A DNA stretch of 64,000 bases from Bradyrhizobium diazoefficiens USDA 110 (GTDB taxonomy: Bacteria; Pseudomonadota; Alphaproteobacteria; Rhizobiales; Xanthobacteraceae). The position numbers and the translations under genes are program-made. The DNA lies in the NCBI RefSeq assembly GCF_000011365.1, contig NC_004463.1, positions 744,001 to 808,000 of the forward strand, in the 5' to 3' direction. Under the pieces are notes generated by a model. That model was not told the origin of the DNA. It saw nothing but the letters and a program-made list of their open reading frames with translations, and made no database searches. This document shows, in pieces, positions 19,722 through 27,985 of the stretch. Each line of letters opens with the position of its first letter. Position 1 is the first letter of the stretch.

Positions 19722-20362
19722 TCGCTCAGCAGCGGGCGGAACGACGGGCGGGATTTCACCCGCGCGTACCACGCCTTTGCCGCGTCGTCCTCGCTCCATG
19801 GCACGTCGCCCAGATAGTCGATCGCCGAAAGATGCGCCGCGGCGGCGAGATCCGCGTAGGTGAGCCGGTCGCCGGCGAGGAAGTTACGCGTCTGCGCCAG
19901 CCAGCCGATATAGGCCAGATGATAGCGCACATTCGCCTTGGCGGCGCGCATCACGTCGGCCGAGGGCGCACCGCCGCCGTTCTCCTCGCTCATGAAGCGC
20001 TTGTAGATGCGCTCGGTGACGAGCGGGTGGGAGACCTCCTCGAAGAACTTCTCGTTGAACCAGGCCATCAGCCGGCGCACTTCGACGCGTTCGGGAAGCG
20101 TCTCCGGCATCAGGCGCTTGGGTCCCATCCCCGCGCCGTAGGCCTCGTCGACATATTCGGCGATGATCGCCGCGCCCGGTATCGGCGGCTGTTCCTCGTC
20201 CACCAGGACCGGCGTGGTGCCGGCGGCATTGAGCAGCAGGAATGCCTCGCGCCGTTCCCAGCTGCGCTCTTCGACCAGCTTGAGGTCGAGCCCGTATTCG
20301 CCCGCGATCAAGCGGATGAAGCGCGAATGCGGACAGAACGGATGATGAAACAGCGTAAACAT
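19670..20362 (-). CDS. fzlA: FzlA-like GST-fold protein (FtsZ-binding division factor)
   Basis: 230 residues. [20 protein letters not shown] is a glutathione S-transferase N domain and the rest an all-helical GST C domain. The C-terminal stretches [31 protein letters not shown] and the terminal YVDLDF match what I recall of the alphaproteobacterial FtsZ-binding protein FzlA, which curves FtsZ filaments and is needed for constriction in Caulobacter. If it is not FzlA it is still a GST-family protein. It overlaps queG and is divergent from uppP. The division role is inference from family resemblance. Confidence 0.75.
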   Translation of the reverse strand: MFTLFHHPFCPHSRFIRLIAGEYGLDLKLVEERSWERREAFLLLNAAGTTPVLVDEEQPPIPGAAIIAEYVDEAYGAGMGPKRLMPETLPERVEVRRLMAWFNEKFFEEVSHPLVTERIYKRFMSEENGGGAPSADVMRAAKANVRYHLAYIGWLAQTRNFLAGDRLTYADLAAAAHLSAIDYLGDVPWSEDDAAKAWYARVKSRPSFRPLLSEWLAGVPASRTYVDLDF

Positions 20363-20531
20363 GAAGCCTTTGACTATTTGATGGTGCTTAAGAATCCATC
20401 AATGTTTGTGCGGCGCCACACTAGTCCTTCAAAACCGCGAAGCAAGAGCGTGATGTCGTATTTTGCGATTGCAGCATGAAGGCGAATAGGCGAGAAGAAC
20501 CCCGCTTTTCCAGCGGAAATGGACCGTAAAT

Positions 20532-21338
20532 ATGTCAGATGCAATACGGGCAGTGATCCTCGGCATCATCGAGGGTGTGACCGAGTTCCTTCCCGTTTCC
20601 TCGACCGGCCACCTCCTGCTTGCGGAGCGCTTCTTTCATCTCGGCGAAGGCGCCTTCTGGGATTCGTTTACGGTTCTGATCCAGCTCGGTGCGATCCTCG
20701 CGATCGTCGGGCTGTACTTCAAGAAGCTGTGGGATGTCGTGATCGGCTTCTTCACGGGCGACACCTATTCGCGCCGTTTCGTGATCGGCGTGCTGGTGGC
20801 GTTCCTGCCGGCTGTCGTGGTCGGCCTCGTCGCCGGCAAGTACATCAAGAGCGTGCTGTTCAATCCGTGGGTCGTGTGCTTCACGCTGATCGTCGGCGGC
20901 GCCATCCTGCTCTGGGTCGACAAACTCGACCTCAAGCCGCGCGAGCATGACGCCACCCGGTTTCCGCTGCTGATGTATCTCTATATCGGCATCGCGCAGT
21001 GCGTGGCGATGATCCCGGGCGTATCGCGCTCCGGCGCCAGCATCGTCGCCGCCATGCTGCTGGGCGCGGACAAGCGCGCGGCGGCGGAGTTCTCGTTCTT
21101 CCTCGCGATCCCCACCATGATCGGCGCGTTCGCCTACGACTTCTACAAGAACCGCTCCGAGATGACGATGGACCACATGGGCATCGTCGCGATCGGCTTC
21201 GTGGTGTCGTTCATCACCGCGGTCATCGTGGTGAAGACGTTTTTGACATACGTCACCCGCCACGGCTTCGTGGTGTTCGCCTGGTGGCGCGTCATCGTCG
21301 GCACGCTCGGCCTGATCGCGCTGGCGTTGGGGCGATAA
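20532..21338 (+). CDS. uppP: Undecaprenyl-diphosphatase
   Basis: 268 residues and about eight membrane segments. It dephosphorylates undecaprenyl diphosphate so that the lipid carrier of peptidoglycan and O-antigen synthesis is recycled, and overproduction gives bacitracin resistance. Family motifs are visible: GIIEGVTEFLPVSSTGHLLL near the N terminus and the second motif MIPGVSRSGASIVAAMLLGA in the middle. It stands alone on the plus strand, divergent from the FzlA-like gene. Confidence 0.96.
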   Translation: MSDAIRAVILGIIEGVTEFLPVSSTGHLLLAERFFHLGEGAFWDSFTVLIQLGAILAIVGLYFKKLWDVVIGFFTGDTYSRRFVIGVLVAFLPAVVVGLVAGKYIKSVLFNPWVVCFTLIVGGAILLWVDKLDLKPREHDATRFPLLMYLYIGIAQCVAMIPGVSRSGASIVAAMLLGADKRAAAEFSFFLAIPTMIGAFAYDFYKNRSEMTMDHMGIVAIGFVVSFITAVIVVKTFLTYVTRHGFVVFAWWRVIVGTLGLIALALGR

Positions 21339-21387
21339 CTCTCGAAAGCTTGCTGACGCGCCGGTCCTTGCCGCAAGGACGGTGCGC

Positions 21388-21530
21388 TCCCTCTCCCGCT
21401 TGCGGGAGAGGGCTGGGGAGAGGGTCTCTCCGCAGAGAGACTCGCGATGACGAGAAAGCCTTCACCCGGCGCGCGGGACGATGCTTCGCATCGCCCGGAA
21501 CGCGCCGACCTCTCCCGCGAGCGGGAGAGG
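21388..21530. repeat. Intergenic palindromic repeat, CTCTCCC/GGGAGAGG family, copy 3
   Basis: CCCTCTCCCGCTTGCGGGAG at the left and CCTCTCCCGCGAGCGGGAGA at the right, with CTCTCCGCAGAGAG and TCGCATCGCCCGG between. It separates uppP from the convergent NDUFA9-like gene. Confidence 0.75.
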
Positions 21531-21558
21531 TTAACCGAGCCCGCGGCCTAAGCGGGGC

Positions 21559-22524
21559 TCAAATGCTCATGCGCTGGAACTGCCCGGCGGCGCGGAAGCG
21601 CCAGAGATATTGCGGAGCGATCGCTTCCAGCGAATCCGCCGTGATGCCTAGGCCTTCCAGCGTCAGCCCAGCCGCCTTCGCCGCATCCGACACGACATTG
21701 TCGCGCTGGAGCAGCGTGACCTGGTCGGGCGTCAGCTTGAACGCGCCCGGCGCGAATTGCAGGAAGTTGGCCTGGAAGCGGGCAAGCCCAAACGGCAGCG
21801 GCACCAGCGTCGGCTTGCGAGCGGTGATCTCGAGGATGGCCTCGATGATCTCGCGCATGGTCAGCACTTCCGGCCCGCCGAGCTCGTAGGTCGCGCCCGC
21901 CTTGGCCTTGCCGTCGACCGCATCGGCGATCGCGGTGGCGACATCGCCGACATAGACCGGCTGCATCTTCGTCTCGCCGCCGATCAGCGGCAGCACCGGC
22001 GACATCCGGGCCAGCGCCGCAAAGCGGTTGGTGAACTGGTCCTCGGGGCCGAACATCACGGACGGGCGGAAGATCGTGGCCGAGGGCACCGCGGCCAATA
22101 CCGCCGCCTCGCCGGCCGCCTTGGCCTTGGCATAGCGCGAGGGCGATTCCGCGTCGGCGCCGATCGCCGAGACATGCACCAGGCGGGCCCCTACGGCGGC
22201 CGCCGCCTTGGCGACCGTCTCGGCGCCCTTGGCCTGGACCGCGTCGAAGCTCTGTTTGCCACTCTCGGTGAGGATGCCGACCAGGTTGATCACGACATCC
22301 GAATCACGCAGCGCCGCCTCGACCGAGGCGGGGTAGCGCAGGTTGGCCTGCACCACATGGACCTGGCCGACCTTGCCGGAGGGCTGGAGGTATCCAGCCA
22401 GTTCCGGCCGCCGCACCGCGACCCGGACCCGGTAATCGCGCTTGCACAGCGCCCGGACGACATTTCGGCCCAAAAACCCCGATCCGCCGAAAACCGTGAC
22501 GAGAGTTTCCAGATTCGATGCCAT
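21559..22524 (-). CDS. NDUFA9-like NAD(P)-binding protein (complex I accessory subunit family)
   Basis: 321 residues from the ATG at 22524. TLVTVFGGSGFLGRNVVRAL is a short-chain dehydrogenase-type Rossmann loop, followed by VINLVGIL, the active-site region RLVHVSAIGAD and SRYAKAKAAGE, and PSVMFGPEDQFTNRFA. These fit the atypical SDR group that includes mitochondrial NDUFA9, an NADPH-binding accessory subunit of respiratory complex I. Alphaproteobacterial members are thought to work with complex I or in quinone metabolism; no nuo genes are near. AGGA lies upstream of the start. Confidence 0.85.
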   Translation of the reverse strand: MASNLETLVTVFGGSGFLGRNVVRALCKRDYRVRVAVRRPELAGYLQPSGKVGQVHVVQANLRYPASVEAALRDSDVVINLVGILTESGKQSFDAVQAKGAETVAKAAAAVGARLVHVSAIGADAESPSRYAKAKAAGEAAVLAAVPSATIFRPSVMFGPEDQFTNRFAALARMSPVLPLIGGETKMQPVYVGDVATAIADAVDGKAKAGATYELGGPEVLTMREIIEAILEITARKPTLVPLPFGLARFQANFLQFAPGAFKLTPDQVTLLQRDNVVSDAAKAAGLTLEGLGITADSLEAIAPQYLWRFRAAGQFQRMSI

Positions 22525-22674
22525 GGGGATCTTTTCCTGAGGGAGAGTGCGCCTGACGAGGCTTGTATCGAGCCGGTTTGCGATGCGCAATCCGCAAGCC
22601 GAAACATGGCTCAAGCATGAATTGACAACGGCGTCACCGAACCGTAGTAACCGCCTCCGTGCCCCAAACGGCAT

Positions 22675-22761
<87 letters not shown>

Positions 22762-22847
22762 TTTTGCGGGATCTGGACCCAAAATGGGGCCGCTCCCGGT
22801 CTGCGTTGCCGTCGCGAAGATCCCTAGCGGGACAAATCCGCCCGCCC

Positions 22848-24119
22848 TCAGACCACCCTTTTCCCCGCCCGCTCCGCCACCGCCTTCTGCACAAAATACA
22901 TCGCGACCAGCGACACGATCGCCGATGCGACGACGACGTAGCCGATCCGGTCGAAATGGATCAGCGAGCCGTCCGGCGCTTGCGCGATGATCGCGCCGGC
23001 GAGCATCGAGCCGAGCCCGCCGGAGAGCTGCTGGAGTGAGGCGCTGATCGCGCTGAACGAGCCGCGCTGGCTGGGGTCGGGGATCGCCGACATCAGCGCC
23101 TGCGACGGGATCATGCGCGAGAAGATGCCGACGAACATCAGGACGTTGACGAGGATCGCGGTCGCGAGCGAGACGTGGCCGAGATGGGTGTAGATCAGCA
23201 CCATGATGACAGACACCACGCTGCCGAAGACAAATGTGGGATATTTGCCGAACGCGTCGCTCGCCCGGCCGACCAGCGGGCCCGTGACGATGCTGAACAG
23301 GCCGGAGACCAGATAGATCGTCGGCAAATGCAGCATGTCGATGCCGAGATTGTTCACGGTGTAGGCGCTGGAGAACGGCATCAGCATGTACCCGCCCGTC
23401 GCCAGCAATGTCGTGACCGCGAAGGCCAGCGTGTAGCGCTTCTGTGCGACGGTCGCGATCAGATGGTGGAACGGGTTCCTGTCCTGCTTCAGCCGCAGAT
23501 GCGCGTCGACCGGCTCCATGGCGAAGGCAATGATGGCGATCGCCGCGATCGACAGGCCGACGATCGCGGCGAAGCAGACATGCCAGTTCCAGTGATTGGC
23601 GAGAAACAGCCCGGCGGGAATGCCGAGCACCTGGCTCGCGGCGAACGCGGTCTGGACGAATCCCATCACGCGGCCGCGCAAATGCAGCGGGAACAGGTCG
23701 GTGATGATGGCCAGCACGACCGAGCCGATCACGCCGCCGAACAATCCGGTCACGATCCTGCCGAGCAGCAGCACATGGTAGGTCTGCGCCATTGCGCAGA
23801 GCAGGGTGCCGAGCGTGAAGCCGACATAGAAGAACAGCAACAGGCGCTTGCGGTCGAAGCGGTCGGCAAAGCCGGCGGCCAAGATACCCGACAGTCCCGC
23901 GCTGAATGCGTAGGCCGACACCGCGACGCCGAATTGGGTGGCCGTGATGTCGAGCGCGGGCATCAGGATGGCGCCGAGCGGCGACATGATGATGAAATCG
24001 AGGATGATCGTGAACTGTGTGAACGCGAGCAGCGCGATGAGGAGCGCCTGGTAGCGCGAAAAGCCGCGCTGGCGGTCCTGTTGATCGTCGATAGGCGCTG
24101 CGAGCGTCTGTTCGGTCAT
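22848..24119 (-). CDS. Major facilitator superfamily transporter
   Basis: 423 residues with 12 predicted membrane helices. FADRFDRKRLLLFFYVGF is the conserved loop between helices 2 and 3 (motif A), and LGRIVTGLFGGVIG lies in helix 4. A long cytoplasmic loop (DAHLRLKQDRNPFHHLIATV) divides the two halves. The closest general type is a DHA1-like drug or sugar efflux permease. No regulator gene is adjacent, so the substrate is unknown. Confidence 0.85.
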   Translation of the reverse strand: MTEQTLAAPIDDQQDRQRGFSRYQALLIALLAFTQFTIILDFIIMSPLGAILMPALDITATQFGVAVSAYAFSAGLSGILAAGFADRFDRKRLLLFFYVGFTLGTLLCAMAQTYHVLLLGRIVTGLFGGVIGSVVLAIITDLFPLHLRGRVMGFVQTAFAASQVLGIPAGLFLANHWNWHVCFAAIVGLSIAAIAIIAFAMEPVDAHLRLKQDRNPFHHLIATVAQKRYTLAFAVTTLLATGGYMLMPFSSAYTVNNLGIDMLHLPTIYLVSGLFSIVTGPLVGRASDAFGKYPTFVFGSVVSVIMVLIYTHLGHVSLATAILVNVLMFVGIFSRMIPSQALMSAIPDPSQRGSFSAISASLQQLSGGLGSMLAGAIIAQAPDGSLIHFDRIGYVVVASAIVSLVAMYFVQKAVAERAGKRVV

Positions 24120-24464
24120 GACATCTCATTCGTGGTGAGCGGGGCAAGGGCGCGGGGGATCGGCAACAGATGGGGTGGGTGGGGACGATTTTCACGGGGC
24201 GCATGACGCAAGTTGTGCCGGACCATGAAGCTCGCGCCGGGTTGTGGGATCCATGCAACAGCCCGGGGGCCGGAAGCCGTCCATCTCCGCTCGCAGCCTT
24301 GATCGCATGCCACGCACCTGCCGCGAGATGCTTGGCGGCGATCTGCCGGGGCGCGTGAGGGCATGACCGCGGTTGCGCGGACGGCCCGCAATGGCTACAT
24401 CGCGGGCAATCCGAATTAGCCTATTGTGCCGACAGACCGATTCGACCCGAGGTTTTGAAACGCC
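24120..24464. other. 345-bp divergent intergenic region, no feature recognised
   Basis: Between the MFS transporter and the RNase D-like gene. I see no tRNA, repeat element of the families found elsewhere, strong terminator or convincing reading frame. The last 60 bp before 24465 are less GC-rich (CGAATTAGCCTATTGTGCC) and probably hold the downstream gene's promoter. Confidence 0.4.
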
Positions 24465-25079
24465 ATGACCGTACGCCTGCACCGCGGCGACCTGCCCGAC
24501 CTGTCCCGCTACACCGGAGCGGTGGCGATCGACACCGAGACCATGGGGCTGAACCCGCACCGCGACCGGCTCTGCGTGGTGCAGCTCTCGCCCGGCGACG
24601 GCAGTGCCGACGTCGTGCAGATCCCCAAGGGCCACACCGACGCGCCGAACCTGAAGGCGCTCTTGGCCAATCCCGCCATCACCAAGATCTTCCACTTCGC
24701 GCGGTTCGACGTCGCGGTGCTGTACCAGAGCTTCGGCGTCATGACCGGACCGATCTATTGCACCAAGATCGCCTCCCGCCTGACCCGCACCTATACCGAC
24801 CGCCACGGCCTCAAGGACCTCGTGCGCGAGGTCCTCAATGTCGACCTCTCCAAGCAGCAGCAATCCAGCGACTGGGGCTCCGACAGCCTGACCGAGCCGC
24901 AGCTCGCCTATGCCGCCTCCGACGTGCTGCACCTGCACGCCCTGCGCGAGCGGCTCGACGCCATGCTGGTCCGTGAGGGCCGTACGGGGCTGGCGAAGGC
25001 CTGCTTCGACTTCCTGCCGACCCGCGCCTTGCTCGACCTCCAGGGCTGGGCGGAAGAGGACATTTTCGCGCATTCCTGA
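24465..25079 (+). CDS. Ribonuclease D-like 3'-5' exonuclease, short form
   Basis: 204 residues: only the DEDD exonuclease domain, without the HRDC domains of full-length RNase D (about 375 residues). The catalytic acids are visible as AIDTETMGL (Asp and Glu of Exo I), FHFARFDVAVL (Asp of Exo II) and YAASDVLHLHAL (Tyr and Asp of Exo III), the DEDDy set. It probably trims RNA 3' ends. Short DEDDy proteins of this kind are common in Rhizobiales just upstream of the lptCAB cluster, as here. Confidence 0.88.
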   Translation: MTVRLHRGDLPDLSRYTGAVAIDTETMGLNPHRDRLCVVQLSPGDGSADVVQIPKGHTDAPNLKALLANPAITKIFHFARFDVAVLYQSFGVMTGPIYCTKIASRLTRTYTDRHGLKDLVREVLNVDLSKQQQSSDWGSDSLTEPQLAYAASDVLHLHALRERLDAMLVREGRTGLAKACFDFLPTRALLDLQGWAEEDIFAHS

Positions 25080-25223
25080 CACCTCGACGGGCGGCTAGGT
25101 TGGGCCAATCGCCCCGTTTCGGACACTTTCGTATCGGCCTGTCCGAGGCTGCATATTCAGGCGGCGCCGGGTACAATGGCGCGCACTTGACCGGACCAGG
25201 CGAGCGACACCTCAGGAGCCCAG

Positions 25224-25958
25224 GTGAATTCGGCCCAGAATCCCACCTACGACGCCGCGCTTGCGGCGAAGTTTGCCAGCGCGGCGCGCCACAGCCGCCT
25301 GGTGCGGATTCTGCGCGTCGCGGTCCCGGGCGCGGTGCTGTTGTCCCTGGCCGCCATCGTCGGCGTCTCGATCTTCAATCCATTTCGCATGCTGTTGCCG
25401 AAGCTGCCGCTCGATTCCGGAAACCTGGTGGTATCGGGCACCAAGATCACGATGGAATCGCCGCACCTCGCCGGCTACACGCCGGACCGGCGGCCGTACG
25501 AGCTCTGGGCCAAGACCGCGACGCAGGACATCACCGACCCCGACCATGTCGATCTCTCGGACCTTCGCGCAAAGGTCCTGATGGAAGATCAATCGACCCT
25601 GTTCCTTGATGCCCGCACCGGCCGCTTCGACAACAAGCAGCAGCAGCTCGACCTGCACAAGGACATCTTTCTGCGCACCTCGACCGGCTATGAGGCGCGG
25701 CTGAACTCGGCCTTCGTCGACATGGGCAAGGGCACGGTCTCGTCGGACGAACGTGTCGACGTCAAGCTGACCAACGGCACGCTGACCGCGGATCGGCTGC
25801 GCATCACGGAAGGCGGCGATCTCATCCGCTTCGAGGGCAATGTGGTGATGCATCTGGACAAGCTGGATGACCCCGCCGCTGCTCAGCCCGCGCCGGCCGA
25901 GCCGACGCCGCCGGTGAAGACACGTACGCCGCAGAACAAGTCCGCCAATTCAAAGTGA
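25224..25958 (+). CDS. lptC: LPS export protein LptC
   Basis: 244 residues from a GTG with AGGAG about six bases upstream. An N-terminal single membrane anchor (VLLSLAAIVGVSIFNPF, about residues 35-52) precedes a periplasmic beta-jellyroll (LVVSGTKITMESPHLAGYTP...LRAKVLMEDQSTLFLDARTGRFDN), with a Pro-rich tail. LptC takes lipopolysaccharide from the LptB2FG transporter and passes it to LptA. It is followed without a gap by lptA and then lptB. Confidence 0.9.
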   Translation: MNSAQNPTYDAALAAKFASAARHSRLVRILRVAVPGAVLLSLAAIVGVSIFNPFRMLLPKLPLDSGNLVVSGTKITMESPHLAGYTPDRRPYELWAKTATQDITDPDHVDLSDLRAKVLMEDQSTLFLDARTGRFDNKQQQLDLHKDIFLRTSTGYEARLNSAFVDMGKGTVSSDERVDVKLTNGTLTADRLRITEGGDLIRFEGNVVMHLDKLDDPAAAQPAPAEPTPPVKTRTPQNKSANSK

Positions 25959-26674
25959 TTTTCATGATCAGGTTTTTCCCGCGCAACGACAGCAAACGGT
26001 GCGCCGCCATCGGTGCGGCCGCGCTTGCCGCCACTGTCGCGCTGATGGCAATGGGCGCGGCGATCGCACAGAGCACGATGCAAGGCGTGCCGAATGCGAT
26101 GCAGGGCTTCTCGCAGAACCGCGATCAGCCGATCCAGATCGAGGCCGCTTCGCTCGAGATGCGCGACAAGAAGAAGGAGGCGACCTTCGCCGGCAACGTG
26201 AAGGTCATCCAGGGCGACACCACCATGACCTCGAAGACGCTGGTGGTGTTCTACGAATCCGGCGGCGACAAGCCGGCGACGCCGCAGCCCGCGGCGAAGG
26301 GAGCCAAGGCGGCCCCGATGCAGTCGGCGACGCCGGGCCCGGGCGGCAGTTCCTCGATCAAGCGGCTGGAGGCGCGCGGCAATGTCGTGGTCACCCAGAA
26401 GGACCAGGTGGTCACCGGCGACACCGCCGTGTTCGACACCAAGACCAACCTCATCACCATGCTCGGCGGCACGGGTCAGGTGGTCCTGACGCAGTGCAAG
26501 AACGTGCTACAGGGTGACCGATTGGTGGTCGACATGACCACAGGCGTCTCACGGGTGGAGTCGGACAGCGGCAAGGTACGGGGCCTGTTCGACCAGAACA
26601 GCAAGTGCGGAACGCAGGCGGGCCCTGGCTCAGGTCCAGCCCTGCAATTGCCCGGCGCAACTAAACCGAAGTAA
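25955..26674 (+). CDS. lptA: LPS transport periplasmic protein LptA
   Basis: 239 residues from a GTG that overlaps the lptC stop (GTGA); an ATG at 25964 is an equally possible start. Signal peptide (AAIGAAALAATVALMAMGAA, cut near AIAQ), then the OstA/LptA jellyroll: QPIQIEAASLEMRDKKKEAT, FAGNVKVIQGDTTMTSKTLV, RLEARGNVVVTQKDQVVTGD and GTGQVVLTQCKNVLQGDRLV. It forms the periplasmic bridge carrying LPS to the outer membrane. A Pro/Ala-rich insert (about residues 105-128) interrupts the fold. Confidence 0.9.
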   Translation: MIFMIRFFPRNDSKRCAAIGAAALAATVALMAMGAAIAQSTMQGVPNAMQGFSQNRDQPIQIEAASLEMRDKKKEATFAGNVKVIQGDTTMTSKTLVVFYESGGDKPATPQPAAKGAKAAPMQSATPGPGGSSSIKRLEARGNVVVTQKDQVVTGDTAVFDTKTNLITMLGGTGQVVLTQCKNVLQGDRLVVDMTTGVSRVESDSGKVRGLFDQNSKCGTQAGPGSGPALQLPGATKPK

Positions 26675-26895
26675 ATTCAACAGCTTGTGTCGGGCGCTCC
26701 CGATCCGAGGTTGAAGCTTGCCCGGCGAGACTGTATCTAGCGCGCAGGGCTTTCGAAGCGGGGTCCTCCGCTTATCGGGCGTGTTTCACTGGGCATGAGA
26801 CATCCCTTCACCCATGCTGCGTCGGCGAATCGTAACGCCGCCGCGGCAGATCGCGCGAAGACCGCGCAAAAACTGCGCGAGGCTAGAAGGCGGGG

Positions 26896-27894
26896 ATGGT
26901 CGATCTTTTCAGCATGTTCCGTCGGCGCCCCGCCAAGCGCGGCCGGCCAGGATTTGCGCGTCAGGACATCACCGCGCTCGGTGACAGCGTCGGCGGGCTG
27001 GTGGCGAGCCCCGTGCGCGACGCGCCGCCGATCGCCCGGGACCAGCCGATGCACGCGCCCGACCACTTTCAGGCCGATTATCAAACCGAGCCGCCGCGGG
27101 CGCAGGCGGTCCACCCGGTCAGGGCCGCCGCCAGGCCGAACGGCGCCGGCGGGCCGCAGCTTCTGAAGCGGCCGGGCTTCCTGGCTGTGCATAGCGTGGA
27201 AAAAGCCTTCGGCAGCCGCCAGGTGGTGCGCGGCGTCAGCATCTATGTGCGCCGCGGCGAGGCGGTCGGCCTGCTCGGTCCGAACGGCGCCGGCAAGACC
27301 ACCGTGTTCTACATGATCACCGGCCTGATCAAGGCCGATCGCGGCGCGATCGAGCTCGACGGCCACGACGTCACCAAGCTGCCGATGTATCAGCGCGCGC
27401 GGCTCGGCATCGGCTATCTGCCGCAGGAAGCCTCGATCTTCCGCGGCCTCACCGTCGAGCAGAATATCCGCGCCGTGCTCGAAGTGGTCGAGCCTTCGCG
27501 CAAGAAGCGCGAGCAGCAGCTCGACTCGCTGCTCGACGAATTCAACATCACGCGCCTGCGCAAATCACCGTCGATCGCGTTGTCCGGCGGCGAGCGGCGC
27601 CGCGTCGAGATCGCGCGCGCGCTGGCGACGCGTCCGAACTACATGCTGCTCGACGAGCCCTTCGCCGGCATCGATCCGATCGCGGTCGGCGACATCCAGG
27701 ATCTCGTCCGCCATCTCACCAATCGCGGCATCGGCGTACTCATCACCGACCACAATGTGCGCGAGACGCTCGGCCTCACCGATCGTGCCTATATCGTCTA
27801 TGCCGGGGAAATCTTGACCGAGGGCAGCCCGGATGAGATCGTCGCCGATCCGGACGTTCGCCGCCTTTACCTTGGCGAGGAATTCCGCCTCTAG
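26896..27894 (+). CDS. lptB: LPS export ABC transporter ATPase LptB, with N-terminal extension
   Basis: 332 residues, about 90 more than enterobacterial LptB. The ATPase core begins near residue 95 ([20 protein letters not shown]) and shows GPNGAGKTT (Walker A), [16 protein letters not shown] (Q-loop), [16 protein letters not shown] (signature) and [13 protein letters not shown] (Walker B), with [12 protein letters not shown] (switch His). It powers LPS extraction by LptFG. The extra N-terminal region is Pro/Ala/Arg-rich and low in predicted structure. AAGGCGGGG precedes the ATG. It lies 222 bp downstream of lptA and just before rpoN. Confidence 0.95.
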   Translation: MVDLFSMFRRRPAKRGRPGFARQDITALGDSVGGLVASPVRDAPPIARDQPMHAPDHFQADYQTEPPRAQAVHPVRAAARPNGAGGPQLLKRPGFLAVHSVEKAFGSRQVVRGVSIYVRRGEAVGLLGPNGAGKTTVFYMITGLIKADRGAIELDGHDVTKLPMYQRARLGIGYLPQEASIFRGLTVEQNIRAVLEVVEPSRKKREQQLDSLLDEFNITRLRKSPSIALSGGERRRVEIARALATRPNYMLLDEPFAGIDPIAVGDIQDLVRHLTNRGIGVLITDHNVRETLGLTDRAYIVYAGEILTEGSPDEIVADPDVRRLYLGEEFRL

Positions 27895-27901
27895 CCTGTT
27901 T

Positions 27902-27915
27902 TTGCGCTACGTCAA
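27902..27915 (+). promoter_or_regulatory. FNR/FixK-type box candidate upstream of rpoN
   Basis: TTGCGCTACGTCAA fits the Bradyrhizobium FixK2 consensus TTG(A/C)-N6-(T/G)CAA and lies 71 bp before the rpoN start. Such a degenerate motif will occur by chance several times in 64 kb, so this is weak evidence. Confidence 0.3.
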
Positions 27916-27967
27916 GACGTGTACATCAGGCTCAGACTAGGATAAGCAAAAATCGGACCAACTTTTT

Positions 27968-27982
27968 GGGATCGGTTCTTGC
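27968..27982 (+). promoter_or_regulatory. Sigma-54 (-24/-12)-like site at the rpoN start
   Basis: GGGATCGGTTCTTGC keeps the invariant GG-N10-GC spacing and matches 8 of 11 informative positions of TGGCACG-N4-TTGC. It ends four bases before the ATG at 27986, too close to serve as an ordinary promoter. Binding there would block rpoN expression, fitting negative autoregulation. Confidence 0.4.
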
Positions 27983-27985
27983 TTC

